Numbered from the stretch's first letter, positions 1 to 8,402 are shown. The stretch is 64,000 nt of DNA from Fischerella muscicola PCC 7414 (GCF_000317205.1 NZ_AJLK01000040.1:1-64000), one strand, 5' to 3'. Translations and numbers: made by a program. Notes: a model not told the origin generated them from the sequence alone.

Positions 1-16
1 TCAACCACTAACCAAT

Positions 17-46
17 GTACCAGACGTGCCATGGCACGTCTGGTAC
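17..46. repeat. 30-bp perfect palindrome, copy 1 of 4
   Basis: A perfect inverted repeat centred between positions 31 and 32, with core AGACGTGCCA/TGGCACGTCT. The same core occurs at 22353-22372, 41304-41333 and 47528-47557, each time in intergenic DNA next to CTAACCA-type repeats. It looks like a REP-type palindrome that could fold into a hairpin in RNA. No function can be assigned. Confidence 0.8.
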
Positions 47-85
47 AACCATTAACCACCAACAACCAACCACTCAAATTCTTAG

Positions 86-114
86 TTGACACCTATGAAA
101 AATGTAGTAATAAT
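86..114 (+). promoter_or_regulatory. Sigma-70-type promoter of the tRNA-Leu gene
   Basis: TTGACA at 86-91 is a consensus -35 box. It is followed after 16-17 bases by TAATAA/AATAAT at 108-114. The predicted start near 121 leaves about 20 bases of 5' leader before the tRNA at 143. Assigned by consensus and position only. Confidence 0.55.
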
Positions 115-142
115 AGAAAACGGTCATTAAACAACTTCGCAA

Positions 143-225
143 GCGGAACTGGCGGAATTGGCAGACGCGCTAGATTCAGGTTCTAGTGCCCACAAGGCTT
201 CCGGGTTCAAGTCCCGGGTTCCGCA
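143..225 (+). tRNA. tRNA-Leu (anticodon CAG)
   Basis: An 83-nt type II tRNA. The acceptor strands GCGGAAC (143-149) and GTTCCGC (218-224) pair perfectly, with discriminator A225. The anticodon stem CTAGA/TCTAG encloses the loop TTCAGGT, giving anticodon CAG at 177-179, which reads CUG. The variable arm is long, as in leucine tRNAs, and the T arm carries GGTTCAAGTCC. CCA is not encoded. There is no intron, unlike the tRNA-Leu(UAA) gene of many cyanobacteria. Confidence 0.97.
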
Positions 226-294
226 TCTGAAATTTTAGATTTTAGATTTGCGATTTTGGATTAATCTAAAATCTAAAATCCCAAATCTAAAATT

Positions 295-1074
295 GTGTTG
301 ACGAGTTTACAGAATTCTTTAGTTAAACAAATTAGAAAACTCCATGCTGCCAAGGAACGGCACAAGCAGCAATTGTTCCTACTGGAGGGAACACACTTGT
401 TGGAGGAAGCTTGTGCAGTAAATTATCCGCTTGCAGTGGTGTGTTGTACCCAACAGTGGCAAATATCCCATCCAATGTTGTGGGAAGAGGCTTGTCAAAA
501 GAGCGATCGCACAGAAATTGTCAGTGAAGAAGTGATGGCGGCGATCGCTACTACGGTACAACCAGATGGAGTTGTGGCGCTGGCGAAACGGGATGTTTCT
601 CCAACTCCCATACCATTTACTGGTGTGGTACTAGCTTTGGAAACAGTACAAGATCCTGGTAACTTGGGTACAATTATTCGCACTGCGGCAGCAGCTGGGG
701 CGAGTGGATTGTGGCTGAGTGGAGATAGTGTAGATTTAGATAATCCCAAGGTATTACGAGCCACCGCCGGACAATGGTTTCGTCTGCCTATGACAGTGAG
801 TCCAGATTTAAAAGCGACAGTCATGCAAGCTAAACAGGCGGGAATGCAAGTGATCGCAACCCTGCCGAGTGCAACTTTAACTTACTGGCAAGTAGACTGG
901 CGTCAGCCAAGTTTAATTTTATTGGGTAACGAAGGTGCTGGTTTGTCGCCAGAATTAGCAGCAATGGCAGATACAAGCGTAAAAATTCCTCTCAATCCTG
1001 GGGTAGAGTCACTGAATGTGGCGATCGCAGCTGCGTTGATGTTATACGAAGCGCGAAGACAGAGAAGGGGGTAG
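295..1074 (+). CDS. TrmH/SpoU-family RNA 2'-O-methyltransferase
   Basis: Probable SAM-dependent ribose 2'-O-methyltransferase of the SPOUT class, acting on rRNA or tRNA. Residues 1-90 form a substrate-binding domain (EGTHLLEEA near 31-39). The catalytic SpoU domain follows, with motif 1 around DPGNLGTIIRTA (about 122-133), motif 2 LLGNEGAGLS (about 209-218) and motif 3 IPLNPGVESLNVAIAAAL (about 231-248), which form the trefoil knot. The length of 259 residues fits the RlmB/YsgA-like group. The start is GTG at 295; no better ATG precedes the conserved N-terminus. Upstream, short TTTAGATTT-type inverted repeats separate it from the tRNA. The substrate nucleotide cannot be read from the sequence. 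Confidence 0.9.
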   Translation: MLTSLQNSLVKQIRKLHAAKERHKQQLFLLEGTHLLEEACAVNYPLAVVCCTQQWQISHPMLWEEACQKSDRTEIVSEEVMAAIATTVQPDGVVALAKRDVSPTPIPFTGVVLALETVQDPGNLGTIIRTAAAAGASGLWLSGDSVDLDNPKVLRATAGQWFRLPMTVSPDLKATVMQAKQAGMQVIATLPSATLTYWQVDWRQPSLILLGNEGAGLSPELAAMADTSVKIPLNPGVESLNVAIAAALMLYEARRQRRG

Positions 1075-1075
1075 G

Positions 1076-1160
1076 GAGATGGGGAGGTGGGGAGGTGGGG
1101 AGGAGTGGGGGAGTGTGTAGACGCGCTCATAGGCTTCCCGTAGGGTGGAGTGTGAGGAGT
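1076..1160. repeat. G-rich GGGGAGRTGGGG repeat with REP-like module
   Basis: Directly after the methyltransferase stop lie tandem variations of GGGGAGGTGGGGAGG. Next comes a TAGACGCGCTCATAGGCTTCCCGTAGGG module, given here in pieces: TAGACGCG near 1118 and CTTCCCGTAGGG near 1134-1145. The same G-rich composite recurs at 21932-22042, 33691-33800, 37051-37220, 38055-38165, 53265-53410 and 56410-56575. Confidence 0.75.
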
Positions 1161-1170
1161 ATTAAGGAAT

Positions 1171-1269
1171 AACCAACTACTAACCACTAACCACTAACCA
1201 CTAACTACTAACTACTAACTACTAACTACTAACTACTAACTACTAACCACTAACCACTAACTACTAACC
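1171..1269. repeat. Tandem heptanucleotide repeat (CTAACCA/CTAACTA)
   Basis: About 14 copies of a 7-bp unit alternating between CTAACCA and CTAACTA. This is the short tandemly repeated repetitive sequence (STRR) type known from heterocystous cyanobacteria. Larger tracts lie at 33490-33690 and 53413-53560. Confidence 0.9.
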
Positions 1270-1284
1270 AATGACAATTGACAA

Positions 1285-1524
1285 TCAACTTTTTCCTTTT
1301 TGCTGCAAATATTGCTCGATATCAGCAACTGCGTCTTCCCACACATCTAAATCAATGATTGAGGAAGTTTCGGCTATTTGGCGATCGCCTTCATAATCAC
1401 TGGGGGATTGGGGTGTCTCTTCTGTTTGTGTAGAATCATCTTGTAAAATTTGTTGCAGTTGGTCTAGGGATTTTTGAAACTCCTGATCAGCGGCGCGGCG
1501 CTGTTCATGCTGATTTTGCTCCAT
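1285..1524 (-). CDS. Small acidic conserved-type protein of unknown function, next to ThiF-like gene
   Basis: 79 residues, highly charged, with no signal peptide or membrane segment. The N-terminal half (about 1-30) is predicted helical and Gln-rich, the middle (31-55) is disordered, and the end (about 56-76) is an amphipathic helix with LDVWEDAVADIEQYL. It starts 26 bases after the stop of the ThiF-like gene on the same strand, so the two are probably co-transcribed. It does not end in Gly-Gly, so it is not an obvious ubiquitin-like substrate. The family is not recognised. Confidence 0.7.
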   Translation of the reverse strand: MEQNQHEQRRAADQEFQKSLDQLQQILQDDSTQTEETPQSPSDYEGDRQIAETSSIIDLDVWEDAVADIEQYLQQKGKS

Positions 1525-1550
1525 AATTTAATTCCCAATCTGTACTAACT

Positions 1551-2192
1551 TTATACGTTAAAAGGCTGAACGGCAAAATCAGCTAAGGTAACAGTAAAAC
1601 TCTCCTGCTTCCCTGTAGCTACAAAATTAACGATAACTTCACAAGCAACTGCAACTGCGAGGATAACCAAGTTGCGTGCTAGGGGGTAGTCGCAGATATC
1701 ATCATTAGCAGGTGAAGGTACACGATAAATTTGGTTCCAGATAATTTCTGCATAATCTGAAGCTAAACCTACGTGTAGACAAGGTATTTGAGAATTAGTA
1801 GAGTAATCAAACACAGCTTGTCGGCTGCTGCTGTTATCAAAGGTGTCAATAATCAAAGCACTATCTGCTAACAATTGTCCTGCATTGGCTGATGTTAATT
1901 CTTTGGGACGTCCATCGACTGTGACACCCAAAGCACGGTAAAGATTATTGGTGAGGATTTTGGCTTTGTATGCACCAACATCGGAACGGTAGTAAGGTTG
2001 AGTAGAAAGGTTACGTTCCTCAACTCTGTCTCTGTCTATTACCCGTAACTTGCCAAAACCGGAACGAGCTAGATTTTCAGTGATATTTGCACCCAAAGCC
2101 CCAGCACCACAAATGATAATGGAAAAGTCCCGCAGTTTATGCATTAGTGCTGGTGTGCGTTGCAATTGTTCGTGAAAAAAGGCATTAGTCAT
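1551..2192 (-). CDS. ThiF/MoeB/HesA-family (E1-like) adenylyltransferase fold protein
   Basis: 213 residues with an N-terminal Rossmann nucleotide-binding motif CGAGALGANITENLARSG (about 28-45). The following Asp-Arg segment (RVIDRDRVEERNLSTQPYY) carries the conserved Arg/Asn that contact ATP in ThiF and MoeB, and IIDTFDNSSSR (about 114-124) is the usual TFDN-type site. It is shorter than MoeB (about 250 residues) and lacks the paired CxxC zinc motifs. A stand-alone E1-like activator is therefore possible, but its substrate is unknown. A small acidic gene follows immediately. The start is ATG at 2192. Confidence 0.8.
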   Translation of the reverse strand: MTNAFFHEQLQRTPALMHKLRDFSIIICGAGALGANITENLARSGFGKLRVIDRDRVEERNLSTQPYYRSDVGAYKAKILTNNLYRALGVTVDGRPKELTSANAGQLLADSALIIDTFDNSSSRQAVFDYSTNSQIPCLHVGLASDYAEIIWNQIYRVPSPANDDICDYPLARNLVILAVAVACEVIVNFVATGKQESFTVTLADFAVQPFNV

Positions 2193-2275
2193 TTGCTAAC
2201 AGGATTTTAGATTTTGGGTATAACTCACCACCATCTACTATAAGGGCGCAAAGCTTTACATCCCTACTAAATTCT

Positions 2276-2419
2276 CAATTGATATCATGTCCGGCTAATT
2301 GCTTACAATATAAAGCTTGGGCATTGGGTATTGGAAAATCATCAGTATCTTAATTACCCATTACCCATTACCGACAAGGACGGATAATATAAGTGTTCCA
2401 GCGGACATGATATGAATTG
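2276..2419. mobile_element. MITE-like element with ~20-bp terminal inverted repeats
   Basis: The left end, CAATT plus ATATCATGTCCG (2276-2293), is repeated inverted at the right end, CGGACATGATAT plus GAATTG (2402-2419). The 12-bp cores match perfectly. The interior (about 110 bp) codes for nothing and contains TTACCCATTACCCATTACC. It occupies the gap between the divergent ThiF-like and MurT genes, so it may carry or disturb their promoters. Confidence 0.65.
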
Positions 2420-2477
2420 TCTGGTATTTTTACCAAGGATTCGCTAAACTCACGCATATTAAATTGCCGATTAGGAT

Positions 2478-3824
2478 ATGGTTGTGGGAAACAAAATTCA
2501 ATTCATAGATAAACTGCGGCTGGGTTTGGCTGTCTCCATAGCTAAAAGCGTAACTTTTATGGTGCGATCGCTACGTTTAGGTGCGGCGTCTGTTTTACCT
2601 GGTGCGATCGCACGTCGTATTGAACCCCGTTTGTTACCATTGTTGAGTCAGCAGGTGAAAAATGGGGTGATTCTTGTTGCTGGTACGAATGGCAAAACTA
2701 CCACATCGCTGTTTTTACGGGAGATTCTGGAACGTCAAGGTTTTCGTGTTGCTCACAATTCCACGGGTGCAAATTTAGAAAATGGCTTGATGACAGCGTT
2801 AATGGAAAGCACCAATTTGGTAGGTTCGTTGGATGTAGATTACGCCATTTTAGAAGTGGATGAAAATATCCTACCCAGGGTTTTAGCTCCAATTCAACCA
2901 AAACTGATTCTCTGTTTAAACTTGTTCCGCGATCAACTGGATAGATACGGAGAAGTAGACACAATTAGTAAACGCTGGGGAAGTGCGATCACCACTTTAC
3001 CCCCTGAAACTATTATTGTTGCCAATGCTGACGACCCGACAATTTGCTATCTTGGTCAGCAGTTATCTCAACAACGAGTTGCATTTTTTGGTTTAAACGA
3101 ACCAGAAAATTATTTAGAAGCTATTCCCCATGCTGTTGATTCTATCTATTGTCCTAGTTGCGGACACGCTTTAGACTATAAAGGCGTTTATTTGTCTCAT
3201 ATGGGCGAATATACTTGTCCCAGTTGTGGTTTTACTAGAAGCAAACCAACTATTGATAGTAGCCAATGGCCCCAAATTCTCATTGGTTTGTACAACAAAT
3301 ACAATACTTTAGCAGCTGCTACCACCGCCATTGAATTGGGGATTGATGAAGCTACTATTCGCGATGCTATACCTAACTTCCAACCTGCTTTTGGTCGTGC
3401 AGAAGAATTAAATATTAATGGGAAACAAGTACGAATTTTATTATCAAAAAATCCTGTAGGGACGAATGAAACTATTCGAGTTGTGACTCAAAGTCATCAC
3501 AAAACCACACTATTAGTATTGAACGATCGCATTCAAGATGGCGAGGATGTATCCTGGATTTGGGATGTAGATACAGAAAAACTAGTCCAACGGGGAGGAA
3601 CTCTAATAGTGAGTGGCGATCGCGCCTACGATATGGCTCTCCGTCTCCGCTACAGCGATCCCGAACCTCAAAATACTTGTAAGTTGATTGTCGAAGAAAA
3701 TTTGCAACAAGCTATCAACACAGCTTTGGAACATACCCCAGATCACGAAACATTGAACATCTTACCTACCTACACAGCCATGCTTGATGTGCGGGAAGTA
3801 CTAACTGGTAGGAAAATTCGCTAA
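2478..3824 (+). CDS. murT: MurT-like Mur ligase (lipid II isoglutaminyl synthase, glutamine-activating subunit)
   Basis: 448 residues. The P-loop GTNGKTTTSLFL (about 69-80) is the ATP-binding motif of Mur ligases. A four-Cys zinc ribbon, CPSCG ... CPSCGF (about 225-252), and a C-terminal DUF1727 domain (about 310-425) are specific to MurT. In Gram-positive bacteria MurT with GatD amidates D-Glu of lipid II. Here no GatD gene is adjacent: the next gene is convergent. The partner must be elsewhere, or the protein acts differently. The start ATG at 2478 has AGGAT just upstream. Confidence 0.88.
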   Translation: MVVGNKIQFIDKLRLGLAVSIAKSVTFMVRSLRLGAASVLPGAIARRIEPRLLPLLSQQVKNGVILVAGTNGKTTTSLFLREILERQGFRVAHNSTGANLENGLMTALMESTNLVGSLDVDYAILEVDENILPRVLAPIQPKLILCLNLFRDQLDRYGEVDTISKRWGSAITTLPPETIIVANADDPTICYLGQQLSQQRVAFFGLNEPENYLEAIPHAVDSIYCPSCGHALDYKGVYLSHMGEYTCPSCGFTRSKPTIDSSQWPQILIGLYNKYNTLAAATTAIELGIDEATIRDAIPNFQPAFGRAEELNINGKQVRILLSKNPVGTNETIRVVTQSHHKTTLLVLNDRIQDGEDVSWIWDVDTEKLVQRGGTLIVSGDRAYDMALRLRYSDPEPQNTCKLIVEENLQQAINTALEHTPDHETLNILPTYTAMLDVREVLTGRKIR

Positions 3825-3896
3825 ATTTCGTTCTTTGTTGCTGGTTGATGGTTCGTTGTTCCAAACAACAACCAACCAACAACCAACAACTAACAT

Positions 3897-4298
3897 TTAT
3901 TGTAACTTCACTGCTGCCCGCTGTAGAGGTAAAACTTCTTCTAAAGTTAATTCATGGTCAGAAGTAAGATGACTGTTACAACAAATAGTACTAAAAAATA
4001 CTGGCTGACCAACTACTTCTGAAAAATGTTTTTCTAGCAGTAATCTTGAGGTAATATCTCCTAATAAATCAGAAAGGTCTTTTGTGAGTTGGTCTCTGTC
4101 GTCACGGTGAACCATTCTAAATTGGAAAGGTGTTTCGCCAACTATTTCTTTGACAGCTGCATCGAATTTATCTGGCTTTTTCTGAACGTAGGCAAAAGAT
4201 ACTTCTTCTAAAAAATTCCAAGCTTCTGGAAAAATTTCCTGGATTTTTTCGAGATGATTTTCACTTTGGTAAACTAAAGTTGCAGTTTTGCAATCCAT
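3897..4298 (-). CDS. Hypothetical protein, 133 residues
   Basis: A soluble protein of mixed alpha/beta prediction with no signal peptide. Notable pieces are ETPFQFRMVHRDDRDQLTKDLSDLLGDI (as short segments around residues 54-82) and a CC pair in STICCNSH. Base composition and codon use resemble the neighbours, and the start ATG at 4298 is clear. It converges with murT, separated by about 70 bp of CAACCAACAAC-type repeat. I do not recognise a family. Confidence 0.7.
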   Translation of the reverse strand: MDCKTATLVYQSENHLEKIQEIFPEAWNFLEEVSFAYVQKKPDKFDAAVKEIVGETPFQFRMVHRDDRDQLTKDLSDLLGDITSRLLLEKHFSEVVGQPVFFSTICCNSHLTSDHELTLEEVLPLQRAAVKLQ

Positions 4299-4721
4299 AG
4301 GTCAAACAATTTTGGATTTTAGATTTTGCAAAAAGTTTGATCGCCGCAAGCCGGCGCTCAAAGCTTTTCAAGACGGATTTTGGATTGACCCCACAGATTT
4401 TGTGGGGGCTTGTACCATCACAGATAAATCAGTTTACTGCTAAACTAAGTGTCTTATTTATATTGACATTTTTTAGCTAAGTACAATCTCTAATATTATG
4501 AATTCTTTATTTTTAACAAAGTAGGGGCGTACAGTTGTACGCCCCTACTCATTCTTTTATTGAGTCATCTTTAGATGAGTTCTGCTATCAACCAAAGATT
4601 TCAATCCTTTGCTTTAAGTAGGTGAGTGGAAATAAACCTAACTATGTTAAGAAAAGTAGATAGGTCTGAAACCCTTACCAATGACCAATGACAAATGACA
4701 AATGACAACTCTAACTAAACT
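4299..4721. other. Intergenic region, 423 bp, with a perfect hairpin
   Basis: No ORF of quality was seen. It contains TTTTAGATTTTG-type short repeats near 4312-4330 and an AT-rich stretch. A perfect 12-bp inverted repeat lies at 4521-4548 (see separate entry). TGACCAATGACAAATGACAAATGAC direct repeats lie close to 4677-4706. Confidence 0.6.
4521..4548. repeat. Perfect 12-bp inverted repeat (hairpin)
   Basis: GTAGGGGCGTAC (4521-4532), a 4-base loop, then GTACGCCCCTAC (4537-4548). It is preceded by TTTTTAACAAA and followed by a T-rich but not uninterrupted stretch, so it might end transcripts in either direction. It may equally be a dispersed REP palindrome. Confidence 0.7.
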
Positions 4722-5435
4722 TTAAATTCCAGATCCGTCTAGAAAATCTTCAATCACAGAATCCCGACTACATCTAATTTCCTGATTTACTTGAGTAACA
4801 GACATGTGTAAATTCACTTCCAACTGTTCGACTTGTTGTTCTAGTTCCTTCACACGTTCAAATAAAGCTCGAATTGCTTCAGCTTCTACATCCCGCAGTT
4901 GATTGTGAGCCAAAACATCTACTTTTGTGTTTTCGCAACGAGTGATGCGTCCAGGAATACCAACTACAGTTGTATTGCTGGGTACATCGCGCAGTACTAC
5001 TGAACCTGCACCAATACGGACATTATCTCCTATTTGGATATTGCCTAATACCTTCGCACCTGCACCCACAACAACGTTGTTACCTAAAGTAGGATGGCGC
5101 TTACCAGTTTCTTTACCAGTACCGCCAAGGGTAACACCTTGATAAATCAGGGCATAATCACCTACAATAGCCGTCTCGCCAATCACCACTCCCATTCCGT
5201 GATCAATAAATACACCCCGGCCAATTTTTGCTCCTGGGTGAATTTCAATCCCAGTGATAAACCTACTGATTTGAGAGATGAAGCGGGGAATAAATGGAAT
5301 ATTTTTCTTGTACAGCCAGTGGGCGATGCGATGGAACAGCAAAGCTTGCAGTCCAGGATAGCAAAATAATACTTCTAGCCAGTTACGGGCTGCGGGATCA
5401 CGTTCATAAATTGTTCGTAAATCTGTTAGTAGCAT
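4722..5435 (-). CDS. cysE: Serine O-acetyltransferase
   Basis: Catalyses acetyl-CoA + L-serine to O-acetylserine, the first committed step of cysteine synthesis. The 237 residues have an N-terminal helical part (1-65) followed by the left-handed beta-helix hexapeptide repeats (about 66-165). Typical CysE signatures are [22 protein letters not shown], with catalytic His-Gly-Met, [12 protein letters not shown] and [10 protein letters not shown]-terminal extension (about 175-237) is predicted coiled-coil ([19 protein letters not shown]) and is longer than in E. coli-type short ends. The start ATG at 5435 fits the family. Confidence 0.95.
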   Translation of the reverse strand: MLLTDLRTIYERDPAARNWLEVLFCYPGLQALLFHRIAHWLYKKNIPFIPRFISQISRFITGIEIHPGAKIGRGVFIDHGMGVVIGETAIVGDYALIYQGVTLGGTGKETGKRHPTLGNNVVVGAGAKVLGNIQIGDNVRIGAGSVVLRDVPSNTTVVGIPGRITRCENTKVDVLAHNQLRDVEAEAIRALFERVKELEQQVEQLEVNLHMSVTQVNQEIRCSRDSVIEDFLDGSGI

Positions 5436-5610
5436 ACTTATATTTTGATGATGATTGCTTGGCTACGAACAGGATTCCCCACTGTTAAAGGCGGTAATTG
5501 AGATTATGGAAAGACTCGTTATATTCGCCTTAAAAATATTATTTTAGCAAATATTACTAAAACATTTTCTTTTATTGGAGTTCATCGCAAACCGCTAGAT
5601 ATTTTAAAAA

Positions 5611-5750
5611 CGAACACAGTGCAAGGCGATGCACACAGATGGATTATTGGTATCGCTTCTCTAGAAATAATGATTAATTCACACCAGACGTCAAATTATA
5701 AAATACACACCAATAATCTATCGGTGTTCATCGGTGTCCATCGGTGTTCG
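5611..5750. repeat. Inverted-repeat element built of CGATGGACAC-type 10-mers
   Basis: The left arm starts CGAACACAG at 5611 and ends GATTATTGGT near 5651. The right arm (ACCAATAATC to GGTGTTCG, about 5709-5750) is its imperfect inverse over about 41 bp. The right arm consists of tandem CATCGGTGTT/CATCGGTGTC units. Single arms of the same family occur at 8239-8272, 18493-18526 and 42626-42663. It fills most of the 404-bp gap between cysE and the next gene, where nothing else was recognised. Confidence 0.65.
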
Positions 5751-5839
5751 ATTATCAAAAAACGATTTTGGACATTGCTTTAATTTACATCAGTTAATGT
5801 TTTCGCAAGCACTAAAGTGCTTACTACGAACTGTGGATT

Positions 5840-7054
5840 TTACTCAATAACAGCTAATATGGATTTTGGCAACAATTTATCTTTAAACCAAACTATTATA
5901 GCCGGAACATCGTTTAATTTGACACCGACTTTATCCAAATTCAAACGTTCAGAAATTGCCAAAATTAAATTATCACATTGAGCGCGTCGGACTTGGGCAA
6001 ACTTTTTTTGTAAATATTCTGGTCGCCAATAACCGATAATTTCTAAGAGAAAACTGCGTCCATCGGGATGCACTAACCGAAAATCGGGAATCATCACACT
6101 ACCAGGAATAGGAATTAAATCAACTTCTCGCTCTAATGCCCAACAACTTTTCAGTGCATCCCATTTATCAGCAAAGGATGCTTCAATCATACTATCGTAA
6201 GGTTTCCCAGGTGGGTAATGAGTCACTAACCCACACTCAGAATTAAGGGTGAAACGTCCGGTTTTCCAGGTTTCTGTATAAAAATCGCGGACTTGGAGTG
6301 TCGCAGAAAGACTCCATTTGGTGACATGCAATAAAGCTGGAATAAGTTTAGCGATCGCTAAACCATATCTCGTACTAGGATTAAATAAACTCGTCGGCCC
6401 ATCAATCGTGATTGTAAATCCGTAGTCGGCATCACCTTCGATATATGCCATCAATTGAAATAATTTTAAATAGCGAAATAAAAGCTTGTATTCACCAGGA
6501 ACATTCCGATGAGCATTTAATACTAATTGACTGGCTTTATAAAATACACCCTGCACTTGCGATAAATTATATCTGTGCAATAATTCTTCTGGTTTTGGTG
6601 CATCAAAAGTAGTGAGAATTTTATTCTCTGACAAGTCAGCATACAATCCATCACGGACTTGTTCTGGTAAAACTTCTCGTTCGAGTTCTTGAGTTAAATT
6701 ATCAGCTATATTTTTTAATGTCACTTGTGTTAATTCTGGACTAGGAACAGATTTAGCTGCTAAAGCAAATACCCTTTCTCTTAACATTTGTGGTTCTAGG
6801 GGACTGATGACTTCAAATGTACAAAATCCACTTTTGAGTAGATAAGCCAAACCCCGCTTCACTTTATAGTCGGTTGTGTCACCTTCTAATTCTAATAATT
6901 GACGTTCTAGCGTACCTTGAGTCTTTCCTACTGCTTCTTGAAAAGAATTAATTAATTCGTTGGCTAACTCTATATGTTTAGCATCAAGTTTTAATCTTTT
7001 GGGAATAATTTCTTCCCCATTTTGGTGATGATGGAGTAAATCTGTTGGTAACAT
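5840..7054 (-). CDS. DUF790-family (Bax1-like) nuclease
   Basis: 404 residues matching the Bax1/DUF790 layout: an N-terminal MLPTDLL plus helical region (1-150), a middle beta-rich region with DGPTSLFNPSTRYGLAIAKLIPALL (about 218-242), and a C-terminal nuclease core (about 310-400). The likely PD-(D/E)xK residues are Asp in IPDFRLVHPDG and Glu in LLEIIGYWRPEYLQKK. In archaea Bax1 partners the XPB helicase in DNA unwinding and incision. No XPB-like helicase gene lies beside it here. Function in cyanobacteria is inferred only. Confidence 0.85.
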   Translation of the reverse strand: MLPTDLLHHHQNGEEIIPKRLKLDAKHIELANELINSFQEAVGKTQGTLERQLLELEGDTTDYKVKRGLAYLLKSGFCTFEVISPLEPQMLRERVFALAAKSVPSPELTQVTLKNIADNLTQELEREVLPEQVRDGLYADLSENKILTTFDAPKPEELLHRYNLSQVQGVFYKASQLVLNAHRNVPGEYKLLFRYLKLFQLMAYIEGDADYGFTITIDGPTSLFNPSTRYGLAIAKLIPALLHVTKWSLSATLQVRDFYTETWKTGRFTLNSECGLVTHYPPGKPYDSMIEASFADKWDALKSCWALEREVDLIPIPGSVMIPDFRLVHPDGRSFLLEIIGYWRPEYLQKKFAQVRRAQCDNLILAISERLNLDKVGVKLNDVPAIIVWFKDKLLPKSILAVIE

Positions 7055-7109
7055 TTAGGCTTTTAAACTAACTTGAATTCGATTAATATTATCAGACTAA
7101 GTAATTGAC

Positions 7110-7245
7110 CCGCCCGCAAGTAAACTGCGGGCTAATAGCCCAAGTCTACTAAAAGCAGACTGAATAAGGTCAAGCTGTTCACTAAAAACCATTTCAACCC
7201 ACTTGAGTGGGTTTTAGTTGTTAGCCCATACTTCAGTTATGGGCA
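7110..7245. repeat. Cluster of three short hairpins (stem-loop array)
   Basis: Three separate stem-loops lie in about 135 bp: GCCCGCA/TGCGGGC (7112-7132), AACCCACT/AGTGGGTT (7196-7213) and GCCCATA/TATGGGC (7224-7244). A weaker AGTCTACT/AGCAGACT pair sits near 7143-7161. Such stacked palindromes resemble ends of IS200/IS605-type elements, but no transposase remains. They lie between mtnP and the DUF790 gene, where they could also stop mtnP transcripts. Confidence 0.55.
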
Positions 7246-7258
7246 GTATTAGGGCGAA

Positions 7259-8131
7259 TTAAATATACTTTTTCAACAACAATCCTAATTTTTCTTTTGT
7301 TGCCGTTGACACTTTATCCAATGGTGTCAAAATTGCATATTTTAATGCTGAATGAGCAACACTAGCTGGTGGATTATCACTCAAGCGTCGCACTGTTTCT
7401 TGAATTACTTTTTGTGCATTGACAGCATTGCGTTGTAAATTATTCACTACCATTTCTACTGTGACGCTATCATGGTCTGGATGCCAACAGTCATAATCAG
7501 TTACTAGTGCTAAAGTTGCATAGGCAATTTCAGCTTCCCGTGCTAACTTCGCCTCTGGTAAATTTGTCATTCCAATTACTGTTGCACCCCAACTGCGGTA
7601 GAGATTTGATTCTGCTTTGGTAGAAAATGCTGGCCCTTCCATACATACGTAAGTACCACCACGATGCAGGGTAACATCTGGTAGGTTCAAAGAAGCGATC
7701 GCATCTGCTAATACTCCAGCTAAATTATGACAAACTGGATCACCAAAGGCAATGTGAGCAACAATTCCTTCTCCGAAAAACGTAGAAACCCGATTTTTAG
7801 TTCTATCAATAAATTGATCGGGAACTACCATATCTAATGGCTTTGCTTCTTCTTTCAAAGAACCCACAGCACTTGCTGAAATTAAATACTCCACACCCAA
7901 CTGCTTCATCGCATAGATGTTCGCGCGGAATGGCAACTCTGAAGGTAGAAACGTGTGATTACGACCATGACGAGCTAAAAATGCTACGCGTGTACCATCT
8001 AAAGTTCCTAAGATTACAGCATCAGAAGGTGAGCCAAAGGGCGTATCAACTTTCACTTCTTCTACATCTTTGAGGGCATCCATTTTGTATAAACCGCTGC
8101 CACCAATAATTCCAATTCGAGCTTCTGTCAT
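7259..8131 (-). CDS. mtnP: S-methyl-5'-thioadenosine phosphorylase
   Basis: Phosphorolyses methylthioadenosine from polyamine and ethylene-type metabolism to adenine and methylthioribose-1-phosphate, the entry to methionine salvage. 290 residues of the purine nucleoside phosphorylase type 2 family: GIIGGSGLY (about 7-15), the phosphate-binding [19 protein letters not shown] (about 53-71), SASAVGSL, and the substrate motif [13 protein letters not shown] (about 162-174) with MTNLPEA. All family motifs are intact and the length is normal. Neighbouring genes are not from the same pathway. Confidence 0.95.
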   Translation of the reverse strand: MTEARIGIIGGSGLYKMDALKDVEEVKVDTPFGSPSDAVILGTLDGTRVAFLARHGRNHTFLPSELPFRANIYAMKQLGVEYLISASAVGSLKEEAKPLDMVVPDQFIDRTKNRVSTFFGEGIVAHIAFGDPVCHNLAGVLADAIASLNLPDVTLHRGGTYVCMEGPAFSTKAESNLYRSWGATVIGMTNLPEAKLAREAEIAYATLALVTDYDCWHPDHDSVTVEMVVNNLQRNAVNAQKVIQETVRRLSDNPPASVAHSALKYAILTPLDKVSTATKEKLGLLLKKYI

Positions 8132-8238
8132 TATTCTTAGCCTCTAGCTTTTTGCTGTGCCAAGTTATTTTAATGGCAAATGTGTCTATGGGAATCTGGT
8201 TTGATTTATGAGCTTAATAAAAATAATTTTTTATTAGT

Positions 8239-8272
8239 CGAACACCGATGGACACCGATGGACACAGATAGA
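8239..8272. repeat. Single arm of the CACCGATGGA 10-mer repeat
   Basis: CGAACACCGATGGACACCGATGGACAC copies part of the arm sequence at 5741-5750 and its surroundings, inverted. It sits in the 271-bp gap between mtnP and the DUF1349 gene, where no other feature was recognised. Confidence 0.6.
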
Positions 8273-8402
8273 TTTTCCGTTGGTGGCTGGGTGGTTATTG
8301 ATAATTTTTGTTTTTTTCCCACTACTTATTACTCACATTCAAAGTGAGTTCTCAGTTACAAGTTGATGGTAGAACACTCTGATTAGAGATCATTCCCTAT
8401 TC

